From the NCBI RefSeq assembly GCF_012932495.1, contig NZ_JABCNG010000001.1:806001-870000 (forward strand): a DNA stretch of 64,000 nucleotides, read 5' to 3'. A program made the translations under genes and the position numbers. The first letter of the stretch is position 1, and the number at the start of each line of letters is the position of its first letter. The stretch comes from Novosphingobium sp. SG919 (GTDB lineage Bacteria > Pseudomonadota > Alphaproteobacteria > Sphingomonadales > Sphingomonadaceae). Under the pieces are notes generated by a model. It had not been told where the DNA came from, ran no database searches, and worked only from the letters and a program-made list of their open reading frames with translations. Shown piece after piece: positions 17,060 through 26,045 of this stretch.

Positions 17060-18007
17060 ATGGATGTGGGGCAGCCCAGCATCGACCAGATTCGCATTTT
17101 CCTCGCGGTGGTTGACGAAGGCACATTCAACGGGGCAGCCCGAAGGTTGGGGCGGGCGATTTCGGTGGTCAGCTATGGCATTGCCAACCTCGAAGCGCAG
17201 CTGGGCGTGGCGCTGTTCGACCGCGAAGGCTCGCGCAAGCCGCAGTTGACCGAGGCCGGGCGCGCGGTTCTGGCAAGTGCCCGCGCTGTGGCCGACGATG
17301 TCGACGCGCTGATGGCCCGCGTGCGGGGGCACAACCAGGGTCTCGAGGCGGAATTGACCGTGGTGGTGGACGTGATGTTCCCGACCCAGAGCCTGGCCCG
17401 CCTGCTCGAGGATTTCCTGCTCGCCTTTCCCACCGTGGACTTGCGCCTGCATGTCGAGGCGCTGGGCGCGGTGGCGGCCCAGTTGCTGGATGGGCAGGCC
17501 GAACTGGCGATCACCGGCGCGGTGCTGGTGGACCATCCCGCGCTCGATCGCATGGCGATTGGCGCTGTAGAACTGGTGCCGGTGGCCGCGCCCGGCCATC
17601 CGCTGGCGGGCATGGCGCAAGTCACGCCGGGGCTCGGCCGGCAATACCTGCAACTCGTGCTGACCGATCGCTCTTCGCTCACCCAGGGGCGTGACTTCTC
17701 GGTCTTGGCCGCGCGCACGTGGCGGCTGGGCGATCTGGGGGCCAAGCATGCCTTGCTGCGCCAGGGCATCGGCTGGGGCAACATGCCGCGCCATGTCGTG
17801 GCCGATGACCTGGCGAGCGGGCGGCTGGTGCACCTCGCCATGGCGGAATCGCCCACCATCACTTATCCCATCCATGCCCAGTGGCGGCGCGACAGCCCGG
17901 CCGGCCCGGCGCGCGCCTGGCTGCTCGACCGCCTGCTTTCGGGCGAATGCCGTTCCCATGCTGCGGCGTTCCATGACCGATCGATGACGCTGAAATCCCG
18001 GGATTGA
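17060..18007 (+). CDS. LysR-family transcriptional regulator
   Basis: 315 residues. An N-terminal winged HTH covers residues about 7-65 (IDQIRIFLAVVDEGTFNGAA, RRLGRAISVVSYGIANLEAQ, LGVALFDREG). The periplasmic-binding-like effector domain follows from about residue 95. The HTH is slightly unusual, with RAISVVSYGI where most members have SQPAVSRQI. ATG 17060 is the first codon of the conserved block. It is divergent from the nitroreductase gene and likely controls it and itself; the effector is unknown. The C-terminal 20 residues (SHAAAFHDRSMTLKSRD) are outside the fold. Confidence 0.92.
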   Translation: MDVGQPSIDQIRIFLAVVDEGTFNGAARRLGRAISVVSYGIANLEAQLGVALFDREGSRKPQLTEAGRAVLASARAVADDVDALMARVRGHNQGLEAELTVVVDVMFPTQSLARLLEDFLLAFPTVDLRLHVEALGAVAAQLLDGQAELAITGAVLVDHPALDRMAIGAVELVPVAAPGHPLAGMAQVTPGLGRQYLQLVLTDRSSLTQGRDFSVLAARTWRLGDLGAKHALLRQGIGWGNMPRHVVADDLASGRLVHLAMAESPTITYPIHAQWRRDSPAGPARAWLLDRLLSGECRSHAAAFHDRSMTLKSRD

Positions 18008-18110
18008 AGCCAAACTGTCATCGAAACGGCATCAATCTGAAACGGCAGGGGGCTAGGCGCCGCGACGCACGTCTCCCGATTGCACGGGAGCATAGCCATG
18101 AGGGATTTCC

Positions 18111-20423
18111 ATGCGTCGCGTTTCTGCCCTGCTTGCCGGCTGCGCCGTGCTCCTTGCCCATCCCGCCCTGGCCGCCGCGCCGGCTGATGCGGCCGCTGCA
18201 CCCGATGCCGCCGCTTCCGACGTGGCTGGCGAAAGCGGCCCGGCCATCATCGTCCTCGGCACCGGCCAGACCCGCCAGACCCAGGAAATCAAGACGGCCG
18301 ACCTGGCCGTCCTGGCTTCGGGCACCAGCCCCCTGAAGGCGATCGAAAAGCTGCCCAGCGTCAATTTCCAGTCGGCCGACGCGTTCGGCAACTATGAATG
18401 GTCCACGCGCGTGACCATTCGTGGCTTCAACCAGAACCAGCTCGGCTTCACGCTCGATGGCATTCCGCTGGGCAACATGAGCTATGGCAACAACAACGGC
18501 CTGCATGTCAGCCGCGCGATCAGCCCCGAAAACATCGGCGTCACGGCGGTCAGCCAGGGTTCGGGCGCGATCGATACCCAGTCCACCAGCAACCTGGGCG
18601 GCACGCTGGAATTCAAGTCGATCGACCCGGCCGAACTGCTGCGCGATCACCATGTCGCGCTTGATGCCAGCGGTTCCTATGGCTCGGCGCAGACCTGGCG
18701 CGGCTTTGGCCGCGTGGCCGTCGGCACGCCCGATGGCGTGCGCGGCTTTGCCTCGCTGCAATACCAGGATGGCAACAAGTGGAAGGGCGATGGCCAGCAG
18801 CGCACGCTGATGACCAACGTCAAGTTCATTGCGCCGGCAGGCAGCGTCAACCTGGAAGGCTGGTACAGCTATTCCGACCGCGTCGAGCAGGACTACCAGG
18901 ACATGTCGCTCGAAATGATCGGGCGCCTTGGGTATGACTGGGACAACTTCGGTCCGCACCAGTATGCCCTGGCCGTCAAGGTTGCCGATGTCGGCGCCAA
19001 CACCGGCTACACCGGCGTGACGCCGACCAATCCCTCGGCCGGCACGACCTACCCGGGCAAGATCACCTCGGCCGACGATGCCTATTACGATGCCGCCGGC
19101 CTGCGCCGCGACTGGGTCTATGCGTTCGGCGCCAGCGGCCCGCTCAACGACAAGATCACCTTCAACATCAAGACCTACTACCACCACAACCGTGGCCAGG
19201 GCCTGTGGGGCACGCCTTATGTCGCCAGCCCCAGCGGCGTGCCGATGTCGGTGCGCACCACCGAATACGACATCAAGCGCGAAGGCGTGTTCGGCGATGT
19301 GTCGGCCGATCTGGGCAAGAACAAGATCACCGTGGGCGGCTGGGTCGAAAACAACGATTTCCAGCAGGCGCGGCGGTTCTATGGCCTGACCAGCCGCACG
19401 GTCGCGGGGATCGATTTCCACCACTTCCTGACCAACCCGTTCTACACGCAGTGGGCGATGGCCTATAACACCAAGACGTATCAGTATTACGTCATGGACG
19501 ATGTCGATCTCGGCGCGCTCAAGCTCAACCTGGGCTGGAAGGGCTTCGACGTGGAAAACAAGGCGTCCAAGCTCGCTGCGCAGAGCACGCTGGCGACCGG
19601 CAGCCTCAAGGCGCGCGACTGGTTCCAGCCGCATGCCGGCCTCACCTACAAGCTGGGCGGCGGCGCCGAACTCTTCGCCGGCTTTACCCAGGTGACCCGC
19701 GCGTTCACGGCGGATGCCACCTCCAGCCCGTTCTCCACCACGCAGGCGGCGTTCGGAGCGATCAAGGCCAATCTCAAGCCCGAGGAATCCGATACCTACG
19801 AAGGCGGCCTGCGCATCAACCAGGGTCCGTTCAACGCCGTGCTCGGTGGCTACCTTGTCAATTTCCGCAACCGCCTGCTCACCATTCCCACCTCGCTCGG
19901 CATCGTCGGCGCGGCCAACGTGGTGCAGAACGTGGGCAACGTGCGTTCCTATGGCCTGGAAGCGGTGGCGAACTACAAGCTGCCCTACGGCTTCGCGCTG
20001 TTCGCGTCCTACAGCTACAACAACTCCACCTACCGCGACAACGTGGTGACCACCTCGGGCACCAAGCTGACCGCCGGCAAGACCGTGGTGGACACGCCCA
20101 AGCACCTGGCGCGTGGCGAAATCTCGTATGACAGCAGCACCTTCTTCGGGCGCGTGGCGGTCAACTACATGTCCAAGCGCTATTTCACCTACCTCAATGA
20201 CCAGTCGGTGCCCGGCCGGGCCTTGGTCGATGGCACCATCGGCTACCGCCTCGACGTGGGCCAGCGCACGCCGCTGGAACTGCAGGTCAATGGCACCAAC
20301 CTGCTCAACAAGCGCTATGTCGCCACGATCGGTTCGAACGGCTTCGGCTTCTCGGGCGATGCCCAGACCCTGCTGGCCGGTGCGCCGCGCCAGGTCTTCG
20401 TGACGCTCAAGGCCGGCTTCTGA
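18111..20423 (+). CDS. TonB-dependent outer-membrane receptor
   Basis: 770 residues. A Sec signal peptide (RRVSALLAGCAVLLAHPALA) is followed by an Ala/Asp-rich linker, a plug domain (LKAIEKLPSVNFQSADAFG, RVTIRGFNQNQLGFTLDG, VSQGSGAIDTQSTSNLGGTL) and a 22-stranded barrel ending VFVTLKAGF with the terminal Phe. It imports a scarce ligand across the outer membrane using TonB-ExbBD energy. No ligand can be assigned. ATG 18111 has GAGGG 7 bp upstream. It is followed by its own strong terminator, so it is transcribed separately from the second receptor downstream. Confidence 0.95.
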   Translation: MRRVSALLAGCAVLLAHPALAAAPADAAAAPDAAASDVAGESGPAIIVLGTGQTRQTQEIKTADLAVLASGTSPLKAIEKLPSVNFQSADAFGNYEWSTRVTIRGFNQNQLGFTLDGIPLGNMSYGNNNGLHVSRAISPENIGVTAVSQGSGAIDTQSTSNLGGTLEFKSIDPAELLRDHHVALDASGSYGSAQTWRGFGRVAVGTPDGVRGFASLQYQDGNKWKGDGQQRTLMTNVKFIAPAGSVNLEGWYSYSDRVEQDYQDMSLEMIGRLGYDWDNFGPHQYALAVKVADVGANTGYTGVTPTNPSAGTTYPGKITSADDAYYDAAGLRRDWVYAFGASGPLNDKITFNIKTYYHHNRGQGLWGTPYVASPSGVPMSVRTTEYDIKREGVFGDVSADLGKNKITVGGWVENNDFQQARRFYGLTSRTVAGIDFHHFLTNPFYTQWAMAYNTKTYQYYVMDDVDLGALKLNLGWKGFDVENKASKLAAQSTLATGSLKARDWFQPHAGLTYKLGGGAELFAGFTQVTRAFTADATSSPFSTTQAAFGAIKANLKPEESDTYEGGLRINQGPFNAVLGGYLVNFRNRLLTIPTSLGIVGAANVVQNVGNVRSYGLEAVANYKLPYGFALFASYSYNNSTYRDNVVTTSGTKLTAGKTVVDTPKHLARGEISYDSSTFFGRVAVNYMSKRYFTYLNDQSVPGRALVDGTIGYRLDVGQRTPLELQVNGTNLLNKRYVATIGSNGFGFSGDAQTLLAGAPRQVFVTLKAGF

Positions 20424-20469
20424 TCCACCCGCCTCGGGCCGCCCCGGCGGCGCGATTCGGCCTCTTGTG

Positions 20470-20504
20470 CCCCGCTTCGTATGGCGAAGCGGGGCGCTTT
20501 TTTT
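20470..20504 (+). terminator. Intrinsic terminator after the first TonB receptor gene
   Basis: Perfect 10-bp stem CCCCGCTTCG / CGAAGCGGGG (20470-20479 and 20485-20494) with loop TATGG, followed after CGC by seven T residues. A textbook rho-independent terminator 46 bp after the stop codon. Confidence 0.92.
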
Positions 20505-20685
20505 ATGAGCAACGCTTTGTGGCAAAGCGCACGAAAGCGCGGAAATCCGCCAAAAATGCCGCGATCAATGTCAGGTTTCGGTCAAATGTGACAATGGCTG
20601 ACATATCTGCGTCACAAAAGTGCAGCCATGCCGACCTAGGGGGAGGCGCGAAGGGGCTGTCAGCCTCACCAGTGAGGGAAATCCG

Positions 20686-23106
20686 ATGTTGAAGAACACT
20701 GTTCGTGCCGGCCTGCTGGCCGGGGCGGGCGCGCTTGCGCTGAACGCCATGCCGGCTTTCGCGGCCGAAAATGCTCCGGCTGCCGATGCTGCTGCAGAAG
20801 CGCCAGCCAGCGATGCTTCGTCGGGCGAGAAGGGTCTGACCGAAATCGTCGTGACCGCGACCAAGCGTGAAACCAACCTTCAGAAGACCCCGATCTCGAT
20901 CAACGTCGTCACTGCCGATACGATCAAGGATCGCCACATCCAGAGCCTGCTCGACCTCGCCGATGGCGCGGTGCCGAGCTTGCGCGTCGTGACGTTCGAA
21001 GCGCGCCAGACCGCGCTGACCATCGGCATTCGCGGCATCGTGCCGCTCGATGCCAACCAGCCGGCGCGCGAACAGGGCGTGGGCGTCTACATCGACGGCG
21101 TCTACATGGGCCGCCAGCACGGCCTCAACGCCGCGCTCTTCGACATGGAACGCGTCGAAGTGCTCAAGGGCCCGCAGGGCACGCTGTTCGGCCGCAACAC
21201 CGAAGGCGGCGCGCTCAGCCTGGTGTCCAAGGCGCCCTCGGGCGAGTTCGGCGGCCGTGTTTCGGGCGGCTTCGGCAACTACGGCTCGTACAACGGTGAA
21301 ATCCACCTCGACCTGCCCGAATACCACAACTTCTCGGTCAAGCTCGACGGCGTTGCCCAGTACCAGGGCGCCACGACCAAGAACCCGATGGCAGGCCAGA
21401 CCGGCTGGAACTATTTCGATCGTCGCGGCGGCCGCATCGCCGTGCGTTGGAAGCCCAGCACCAGCATCACCAACGATTTCAGCTATGACAACGGTTGGGA
21501 CAGCAACTCGCCGTTCTACAGCCAGCTGCTGAACTACAACCCCAACAACTGCGTCGCCGGCGCCGTTACCGCCGCCTGCAACACGCCCGGCACCAACTTC
21601 ACCACGCTGTCGGGCACGGTCAAGACGCTGCCCAGCCAGGTCGTCGTCAACGGCACCACGCGCATGAAGTTGGCCGACATCGGCGTGCCGCAGCAGCCCA
21701 GCGTCGATCGCACCCACGGCTTCACCAACACGCTCAAGTGGAAGGTTTCGCCCGAACTCGAACTGCGCTCGATCACCGCATGGCGCGGCGTGACCAGCGA
21801 GCAGTGGGACAACTCGGGCGGTGCGCACCGCGTGCCGGTCTATTCGGCCAATGGCGTGTTCAGCCGCTATTCGCTGGCCAACCTGTGGCAGCACCAGTTC
21901 AGCCAGGAAGTCCAGGCTGTCGGCACCGTGGGCATCGTCGATTACGTGGCCGGCGTGTTCTATTTCAACGAACACGTTTCGGATAACGCCGCGACGCCGA
22001 ACTCCAACATCTGGACCACGGACGCCAACGGCAACGTGACCGGCTACACGATCAACACCGCCGCGCTGCTCAATCCCTTCGCGTCGATCGACCGTGCCTC
22101 GGTGGCCAACTCCAAGAGCCTGGCCGGCTATGCCCAGGCCACGATCAACCCCACCGACGCGCTGCACCTGACCGTCGGCGGGCGTTACACCCACGACAAG
22201 AAGACCGGCACCCTGGTCACGTTCCGCAACGCCGCCAACGGCGCCACGCTGGACAAGACCTGGAACAAGTTCAACCCGATGGCGACGCTCGCCTATGACG
22301 TGAACAACGATCTGCACGTCTATGCCAAGTATGCCACCGGCTATCGCGCCGGCGGTGCCTCGTCGCGCTCGCCCACGTACCGTGGCTTCGATCCGGAAAC
22401 GGTGACGTCCTACGAACTCGGCCTCAAGTCCGACTTCTGGGATCATCGCGCCCGGTTCAACATCGCCGGCTACATCATGGACCGCAAGAACAGCCAGGTG
22501 GACTTCAACGCCATCTATGTCTCGGGCAGCTCCAACGTGAACGTGCTGGAAACGGTCAACGTGCCCGGCATCACCAAGATCCGTGGCATCGAGGCCGACC
22601 TGACGGTCAAGCCGGTGGACGGCCTGACGCTGACCGCGTCGTATGCCTACACCTATACCAAGATGCCCACCGTGACGAACCCGTTCACCGGCATCACGCA
22701 GAACGTCTATATCGTCTACACCCCGCGCAATGCCGCCAGCGGTTCGGTTGATTACGAACTGCCGCTCGGCGTCAACGGCACGCGCCTGCGCGCCCACATC
22801 GATGGCAACTATTCGCAGGCCACGCAGACCTTCGACCAGTATGCCACCAAGAACGACTCCAGCCTGGTGTTCAACGGGCGTCTCTCGCTGGCCGACATCC
22901 CGGTTTCGGGCACCGGCCAGAAGTTGACCGTGGGCCTGTGGGGCCGCAACCTGTTCAACACCGCCTATGTCTATCGTCGCGATCCGTCGAACTCGATCCC
23001 GGGCTTCTCGACTTCGTCGACCGGCAGCATCAACAACGTGCTGGGTGACTACGGCAACTTCAACGCGCCGCGCACTTATGGCCTGGATGCCACGATCAAC
23101 TTCTGA
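20686..23106 (+). CDS. TonB-dependent outer-membrane receptor
   Basis: 806 residues. The signal peptide (KNTVRAGLLAGAGALALNAM, then PAFA) precedes an Ala-rich linker and a TonB-box-like EIVVTATKRETNLQKTPIS. The plug domain (GIRGIVPLDANQ, GVGVYIDGVYMGRQHG, VEVLKGPQGTLFGRNTEGGA) is followed by a long barrel ending GLDATINF. The plug wording is that of the sphingomonad/caulobacter receptor class often used for plant-derived or aromatic compounds. Ligand unknown. ATG 20686 has GAGGG 8 bp upstream; an in-frame ATG at 20620 lacks a signal-peptide context. Own terminator downstream. Confidence 0.96.
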   Translation: MLKNTVRAGLLAGAGALALNAMPAFAAENAPAADAAAEAPASDASSGEKGLTEIVVTATKRETNLQKTPISINVVTADTIKDRHIQSLLDLADGAVPSLRVVTFEARQTALTIGIRGIVPLDANQPAREQGVGVYIDGVYMGRQHGLNAALFDMERVEVLKGPQGTLFGRNTEGGALSLVSKAPSGEFGGRVSGGFGNYGSYNGEIHLDLPEYHNFSVKLDGVAQYQGATTKNPMAGQTGWNYFDRRGGRIAVRWKPSTSITNDFSYDNGWDSNSPFYSQLLNYNPNNCVAGAVTAACNTPGTNFTTLSGTVKTLPSQVVVNGTTRMKLADIGVPQQPSVDRTHGFTNTLKWKVSPELELRSITAWRGVTSEQWDNSGGAHRVPVYSANGVFSRYSLANLWQHQFSQEVQAVGTVGIVDYVAGVFYFNEHVSDNAATPNSNIWTTDANGNVTGYTINTAALLNPFASIDRASVANSKSLAGYAQATINPTDALHLTVGGRYTHDKKTGTLVTFRNAANGATLDKTWNKFNPMATLAYDVNNDLHVYAKYATGYRAGGASSRSPTYRGFDPETVTSYELGLKSDFWDHRARFNIAGYIMDRKNSQVDFNAIYVSGSSNVNVLETVNVPGITKIRGIEADLTVKPVDGLTLTASYAYTYTKMPTVTNPFTGITQNVYIVYTPRNAASGSVDYELPLGVNGTRLRAHIDGNYSQATQTFDQYATKNDSSLVFNGRLSLADIPVSGTGQKLTVGLWGRNLFNTAYVYRRDPSNSIPGFSTSSTGSINNVLGDYGNFNAPRTYGLDATINF

Positions 23107-23131
23107 TCGCACAAGCGCTTGATATGAAATG

Positions 23132-23160
23132 GGGCGGCGGGGAAACTCGCCGCCCTTTTT
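23132..23160 (+). terminator. Intrinsic terminator after the second TonB receptor gene
   Basis: Stem GGGCGGCG / CGCCGCCC (23132-23139 and 23148-23155), 8-nt loop, then TTTTT followed by CTTT. It lies 25 bp after the stop codon. Confidence 0.9.
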
Positions 23161-23184
23161 CTTTGCGGCTTGCGTCAGACTTCG

Positions 23185-23283
23185 CACCACCCCCCGACCC
23201 CCTACTCTGAAGAGGAGGGGGATTTAAGGCATTTATAGAAAAGCCCCCTCCTCTTCAGAGGAGGGGGTTGGGGGTAGTGGAAA
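23185..23283. repeat. Family A palindromic repeat, inverted pair
   Basis: Two copies in opposite orientation. The left copy (23185-23221) reads CACCACCCCCCGACC then CCCTACTCTGAAGAGGAGG. The right copy (23244-23280) is the CCCCCTCCTCTTCAGAGG type with a GGGTTGGGGGTAGTGG tail. On the minus strand the right copy's hairpin is followed by CTTTTCT, so it can terminate the glycosyltransferase operon that ends at 23303. The left arm has one mismatch (TA for TC). Confidence 0.9.
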
Positions 23284-23302
23284 TCTGAAGCAACTTTGGC
23301 AG

Positions 23303-24475
23303 TCAAGCCGCCTGGCGCGCCCCGGCCAGCACCGCTTCATAGCTGGCGAAAAGCTCGCGGAAATGATCGTCCATCGTGCGCGGCGGGGGCAGGTCGGCGC
23401 GCGGGCCGTCCAGGCCGCTCTCGCGGGCCAGGCAGTATTGCGCCACCGCTTCGGTCGCGGCGGCAGCGTTGGCGGATTCATAGATCCACCCGCCCGAGGC
23501 GCGGGCCTGGTCGCTGGCGCCGCCCTGGTCGGGTGCGATCAGCGGCAGGCCGCTGGCGCGCGCTTCTGCCGCCACCATGCAGAACGTTTCGGCCTCGCAG
23601 CCATGCAGCAGCGCATCGGTGCTGGCCATCACGCGGGCCAGTTCGTGGCGCTTGGTGATCGGGGCGAGCACGCGGATATGCGGGTTGCCGCCGATGCGCC
23701 GCTCGATCGCCTTGCGTTCGCGCCCCTGGCCGGCCAGCACCAGCCCCACCGGACGGCGGCTGCCGGCGGCAGTCACCGCGTCGACCAGCATCGGCCAGCG
23801 CTTTTCCGGGGCAAAGCGCCCCACGCCCAGCAGCAACGTGGCATCCTCGGGCAACTCACACAGCTCCAGCATGCCCTTGCGCAGGGCAAGGTCGCGGAAC
23901 GTGGGCGAAAACACGCCGGGATCCACGCCCATCGGGTTGGTCACCACATGGGCCAGGCCGCCGCCGGTCAACCGTTCCGACAGGCTGGCACTGGCGCTGA
24001 CGATCATGTCATAGCGCTCGTCGAGCCGGCGCAAGTGTCGCCAATAGCGTTCGAACGCCTTGTCGATCGTGGGGCGCGTGGCCACGCCGTCGAACCAGCG
24101 ATAGGCATAGGCCGACAGCGGATCGGCATGCATGATCAGCGCGCGCGGGGCATGCCCGGGCCATTCGGCAATCACGCTGGCGCTGCGCCAGGGCGAAGAT
24201 GCCTCCACGAAATCGGGCGCTTCCTCGTCCAGCGCGGCATAGAGCGCGGGAATATCGGAGAACCAGCGGTAGTTGAAATCGAGCGGGAACAGCTGGCTTT
24301 TCAACCAGCGGATGCGCGCGTTCGGCCCGCGTTCCTCCACGTGGTCGTGCTGGCCAGGGGCAATGACGGTGACATCATGCCCCAGCGCGGCCCCGGCCTT
24401 GAGCTTGCGATCGACATAGGTGCGCACCCCGCCGCCCTTGGGGGCATAGAATGCGCAAACATCGACAAGCTTCAT
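23303..24475 (-). CDS. Glycosyltransferase, GT4-type
   Basis: 390 residues of GT-B fold. The N-domain opens MKLVDVCAFYAPKGGGVRTY, with the glycine-rich loop GGGVRTYV of the acceptor side. The donor domain has LLLGVGRFAPEKRWPMLVDA and the EX7E block CEAETFCMVAAEARASGLPL. It acts in the cytoplasm at the membrane. ATG 24475 overlaps the TGA of the DUF2141 gene (ATGA). Last gene of a five-gene operon that also holds a second glycosyltransferase, a flippase-like membrane protein and a deacetylase. Sugar and acceptor unknown. Confidence 0.9.
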   Translation of the reverse strand: MKLVDVCAFYAPKGGGVRTYVDRKLKAGAALGHDVTVIAPGQHDHVEERGPNARIRWLKSQLFPLDFNYRWFSDIPALYAALDEEAPDFVEASSPWRSASVIAEWPGHAPRALIMHADPLSAYAYRWFDGVATRPTIDKAFERYWRHLRRLDERYDMIVSASASLSERLTGGGLAHVVTNPMGVDPGVFSPTFRDLALRKGMLELCELPEDATLLLGVGRFAPEKRWPMLVDAVTAAGSRRPVGLVLAGQGRERKAIERRIGGNPHIRVLAPITKRHELARVMASTDALLHGCEAETFCMVAAEARASGLPLIAPDQGGASDQARASGGWIYESANAAAATEAVAQYCLARESGLDGPRADLPPPRTMDDHFRELFASYEAVLAGARQAA

Positions 24476-25038
24476 CGCGCGCCCTTGAGTGGCCCCACAG
24501 ACATCAACCCGTTACGGTAATTCATCACGATCCGCAACGTGGTCGGGCCATTTCCGGCCGAAACGGTGGCGCTGGCGGCCTTGGGCTTGGACCAGCCCAG
24601 GCGTGGGTTGCCGGAAAAACCGATGCCGTCGCGCTGCCAGTTGAACTTGCGGTTGTTGTCGCGGTCATGCAGCACCGAGACGGTGTATTGGCCCGGGCCG
24701 GGCAGGCGCACGCACAGGCGTGGCGTCGGTTCCGCCGGCGTTGGCACTTCGACGCGGCGGAACGTCTTGCCCGCGCCCACCAGCACGTTGTCGTCGGCCA
24801 GGAAATCGGTGTCGTTGGCGGGATAGACTTCCAGCTTGAGCTTGCCGGTATGGTCTTTCAATCCCAGGATATCGACCATGAACGAGGGACCATGTTCGCC
24901 CGGGCGGCACTGCCCTTCGGCCTTGCCCAGGTCGGGCGTGGAGGGCGGCAGCGGGCCAGCCCCGCCCAGCAGCAGGGCGGCGGGAAGCAATGATGCACCT
25001 AGCAAGGCAGTTGGGGCCAGAACAGCCAGCTTGTTCAC
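24472..25038 (-). CDS. DUF2141 family secreted protein
   Basis: 188 residues. The N-terminal hydrophobic run (LAVLAPTALLGASLLPAALL) is a signal peptide or anchor. The body matches DUF2141: FMVDILGLKDHTGKLKLEVYP, VSVLHDRDNNRKFNWQRDGI and GFSGNPRLGWSKP, with the typical HD-x-N-x-K-F and G-I-G-F-S pattern. The family is predicted periplasmic with a beta-sandwich fold; no function is established. The start is GTG at 25038, overlapping the TGA of the membrane-protein gene (GTGA). Its position between two glycan-type genes makes it a likely periplasmic partner in that pathway. Confidence 0.82.
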   Translation of the reverse strand: MNKLAVLAPTALLGASLLPAALLLGGAGPLPPSTPDLGKAEGQCRPGEHGPSFMVDILGLKDHTGKLKLEVYPANDTDFLADDNVLVGAGKTFRRVEVPTPAEPTPRLCVRLPGPGQYTVSVLHDRDNNRKFNWQRDGIGFSGNPRLGWSKPKAASATVSAGNGPTTLRIVMNYRNGLMSVGPLKGAR

Positions 25039-25934
25039 GCATTCTTCTCCTTCTGCACGAGATCCAGCAACATCAGGCCGATGAACAGGATCACGTGTGT
25101 GGCAACGATCAGCATCGATATCATCGCGATCATGACATCAGTCTGAACTCCCTTGCCCACGATCAGCGGCGTGATGCCGGCAAACGCGATATCCTTGTTG
25201 GGGATGAAGGGAAGGCGTGCCACCAGAAGGCGGATGGTGGAAAAGAGGATCCAGGTGCCGATCGAAACCTCGGGCAGGATCAGGTGCCATGACAGGGCGG
25301 TAAAGCCCATGCCGGCGGCGATACGCAGGCAGTGCACCACGAACACGAACCACAGGTCCGGCCCCGAGAGGCTGAAAATGCCCTTGCGCAGGAAGGTGAT
25401 GACCAGCGACGTGGCGAGAGCAAAGCCGATGGCCGAGACGATCAGCCAGGTGTTCTGGCCGAAATCGACCCGCCCGCTGACATACCAGGTGATGCCCATC
25501 ATGCCGATGGTGATGATGTTGCCGGCCAGCGCCGAAAGGATCGCCACGTCCTTGACCGCGCCGAAGGGCGAGCCTTCCATTTTCACATGGCGGCGCGCCC
25601 AGTCGTAGAAATAGACTTCACCGACATAGCCGAGCAGCAGTTCGTTGCCGACCAGCTTCTTCAGCAACGGCGCCAGCCCCGAAAAGGGAATGCCCCACAG
25701 CTTGCGGAAAATCACCCAGTCGGCCACCGGCCCGGCGAAATAGCTTGCGGCCAGCACCAGCCAGATCAGCGGCGAGCGCGGGATGATCGACACCACCATC
25801 AGCCAGTTGAGCTGGCGCAGCTGCCACAGCACGGCGCCCAGGATGGCCACCGACACGGCGGGGCCAAGATAGGCGCTCCATCTGCGCAGGCCGCTGGCTT
25901 GGGGAGCGGTCTCGGGAATCGCGGGTGTCGTCAT
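25035..25934 (-). CDS. Multi-pass membrane protein, flippase/LPG-synthase-TM-like
   Basis: 299 residues with about eight hydrophobic segments (VSVAILGAVLWQLRQL, PLIWLVLAASYFAGPVADW, VAILSALAGNIITIGMMG, TWLIVSAIGFALATSLVITF, and others). The layout and the PVADWVIFRKLWG loop resemble lysylphosphatidylglycerol-synthase transmembrane/flippase-like proteins, but I cannot place it firmly in a family. Conserved-looking charged positions within the membrane part (KLVGNELLLGYVGEVYFYDW) could be functional. ATG 25934. It sits between the two glycosyltransferases of the operon, so a lipid-linked glycan translocase is the natural hypothesis. That is inference. Confidence 0.75.
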   Translation of the reverse strand: MTTPAIPETAPQASGLRRWSAYLGPAVSVAILGAVLWQLRQLNWLMVVSIIPRSPLIWLVLAASYFAGPVADWVIFRKLWGIPFSGLAPLLKKLVGNELLLGYVGEVYFYDWARRHVKMEGSPFGAVKDVAILSALAGNIITIGMMGITWYVSGRVDFGQNTWLIVSAIGFALATSLVITFLRKGIFSLSGPDLWFVFVVHCLRIAAGMGFTALSWHLILPEVSIGTWILFSTIRLLVARLPFIPNKDIAFAGITPLIVGKGVQTDVMIAMISMLIVATHVILFIGLMLLDLVQKEKNA

Positions 25935-26045
25935 TGTGTCTCGTTCAGGCCCGGGCGCGGCGTTACCGCGAACGAAGCCGCCGCGCCATCCGCTTTATGC
26001 AGGATGGCCCAAGCGGCGGGTTCGCCCGTGCCGGGCAGCGGGTGG

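Noticed and set aside
18018..23190. Long minus-strand open frames opposite both TonB receptor genes
   Set aside because: They lack domain similarity and are His/Arg/Gly-rich shadows of the receptor codons.
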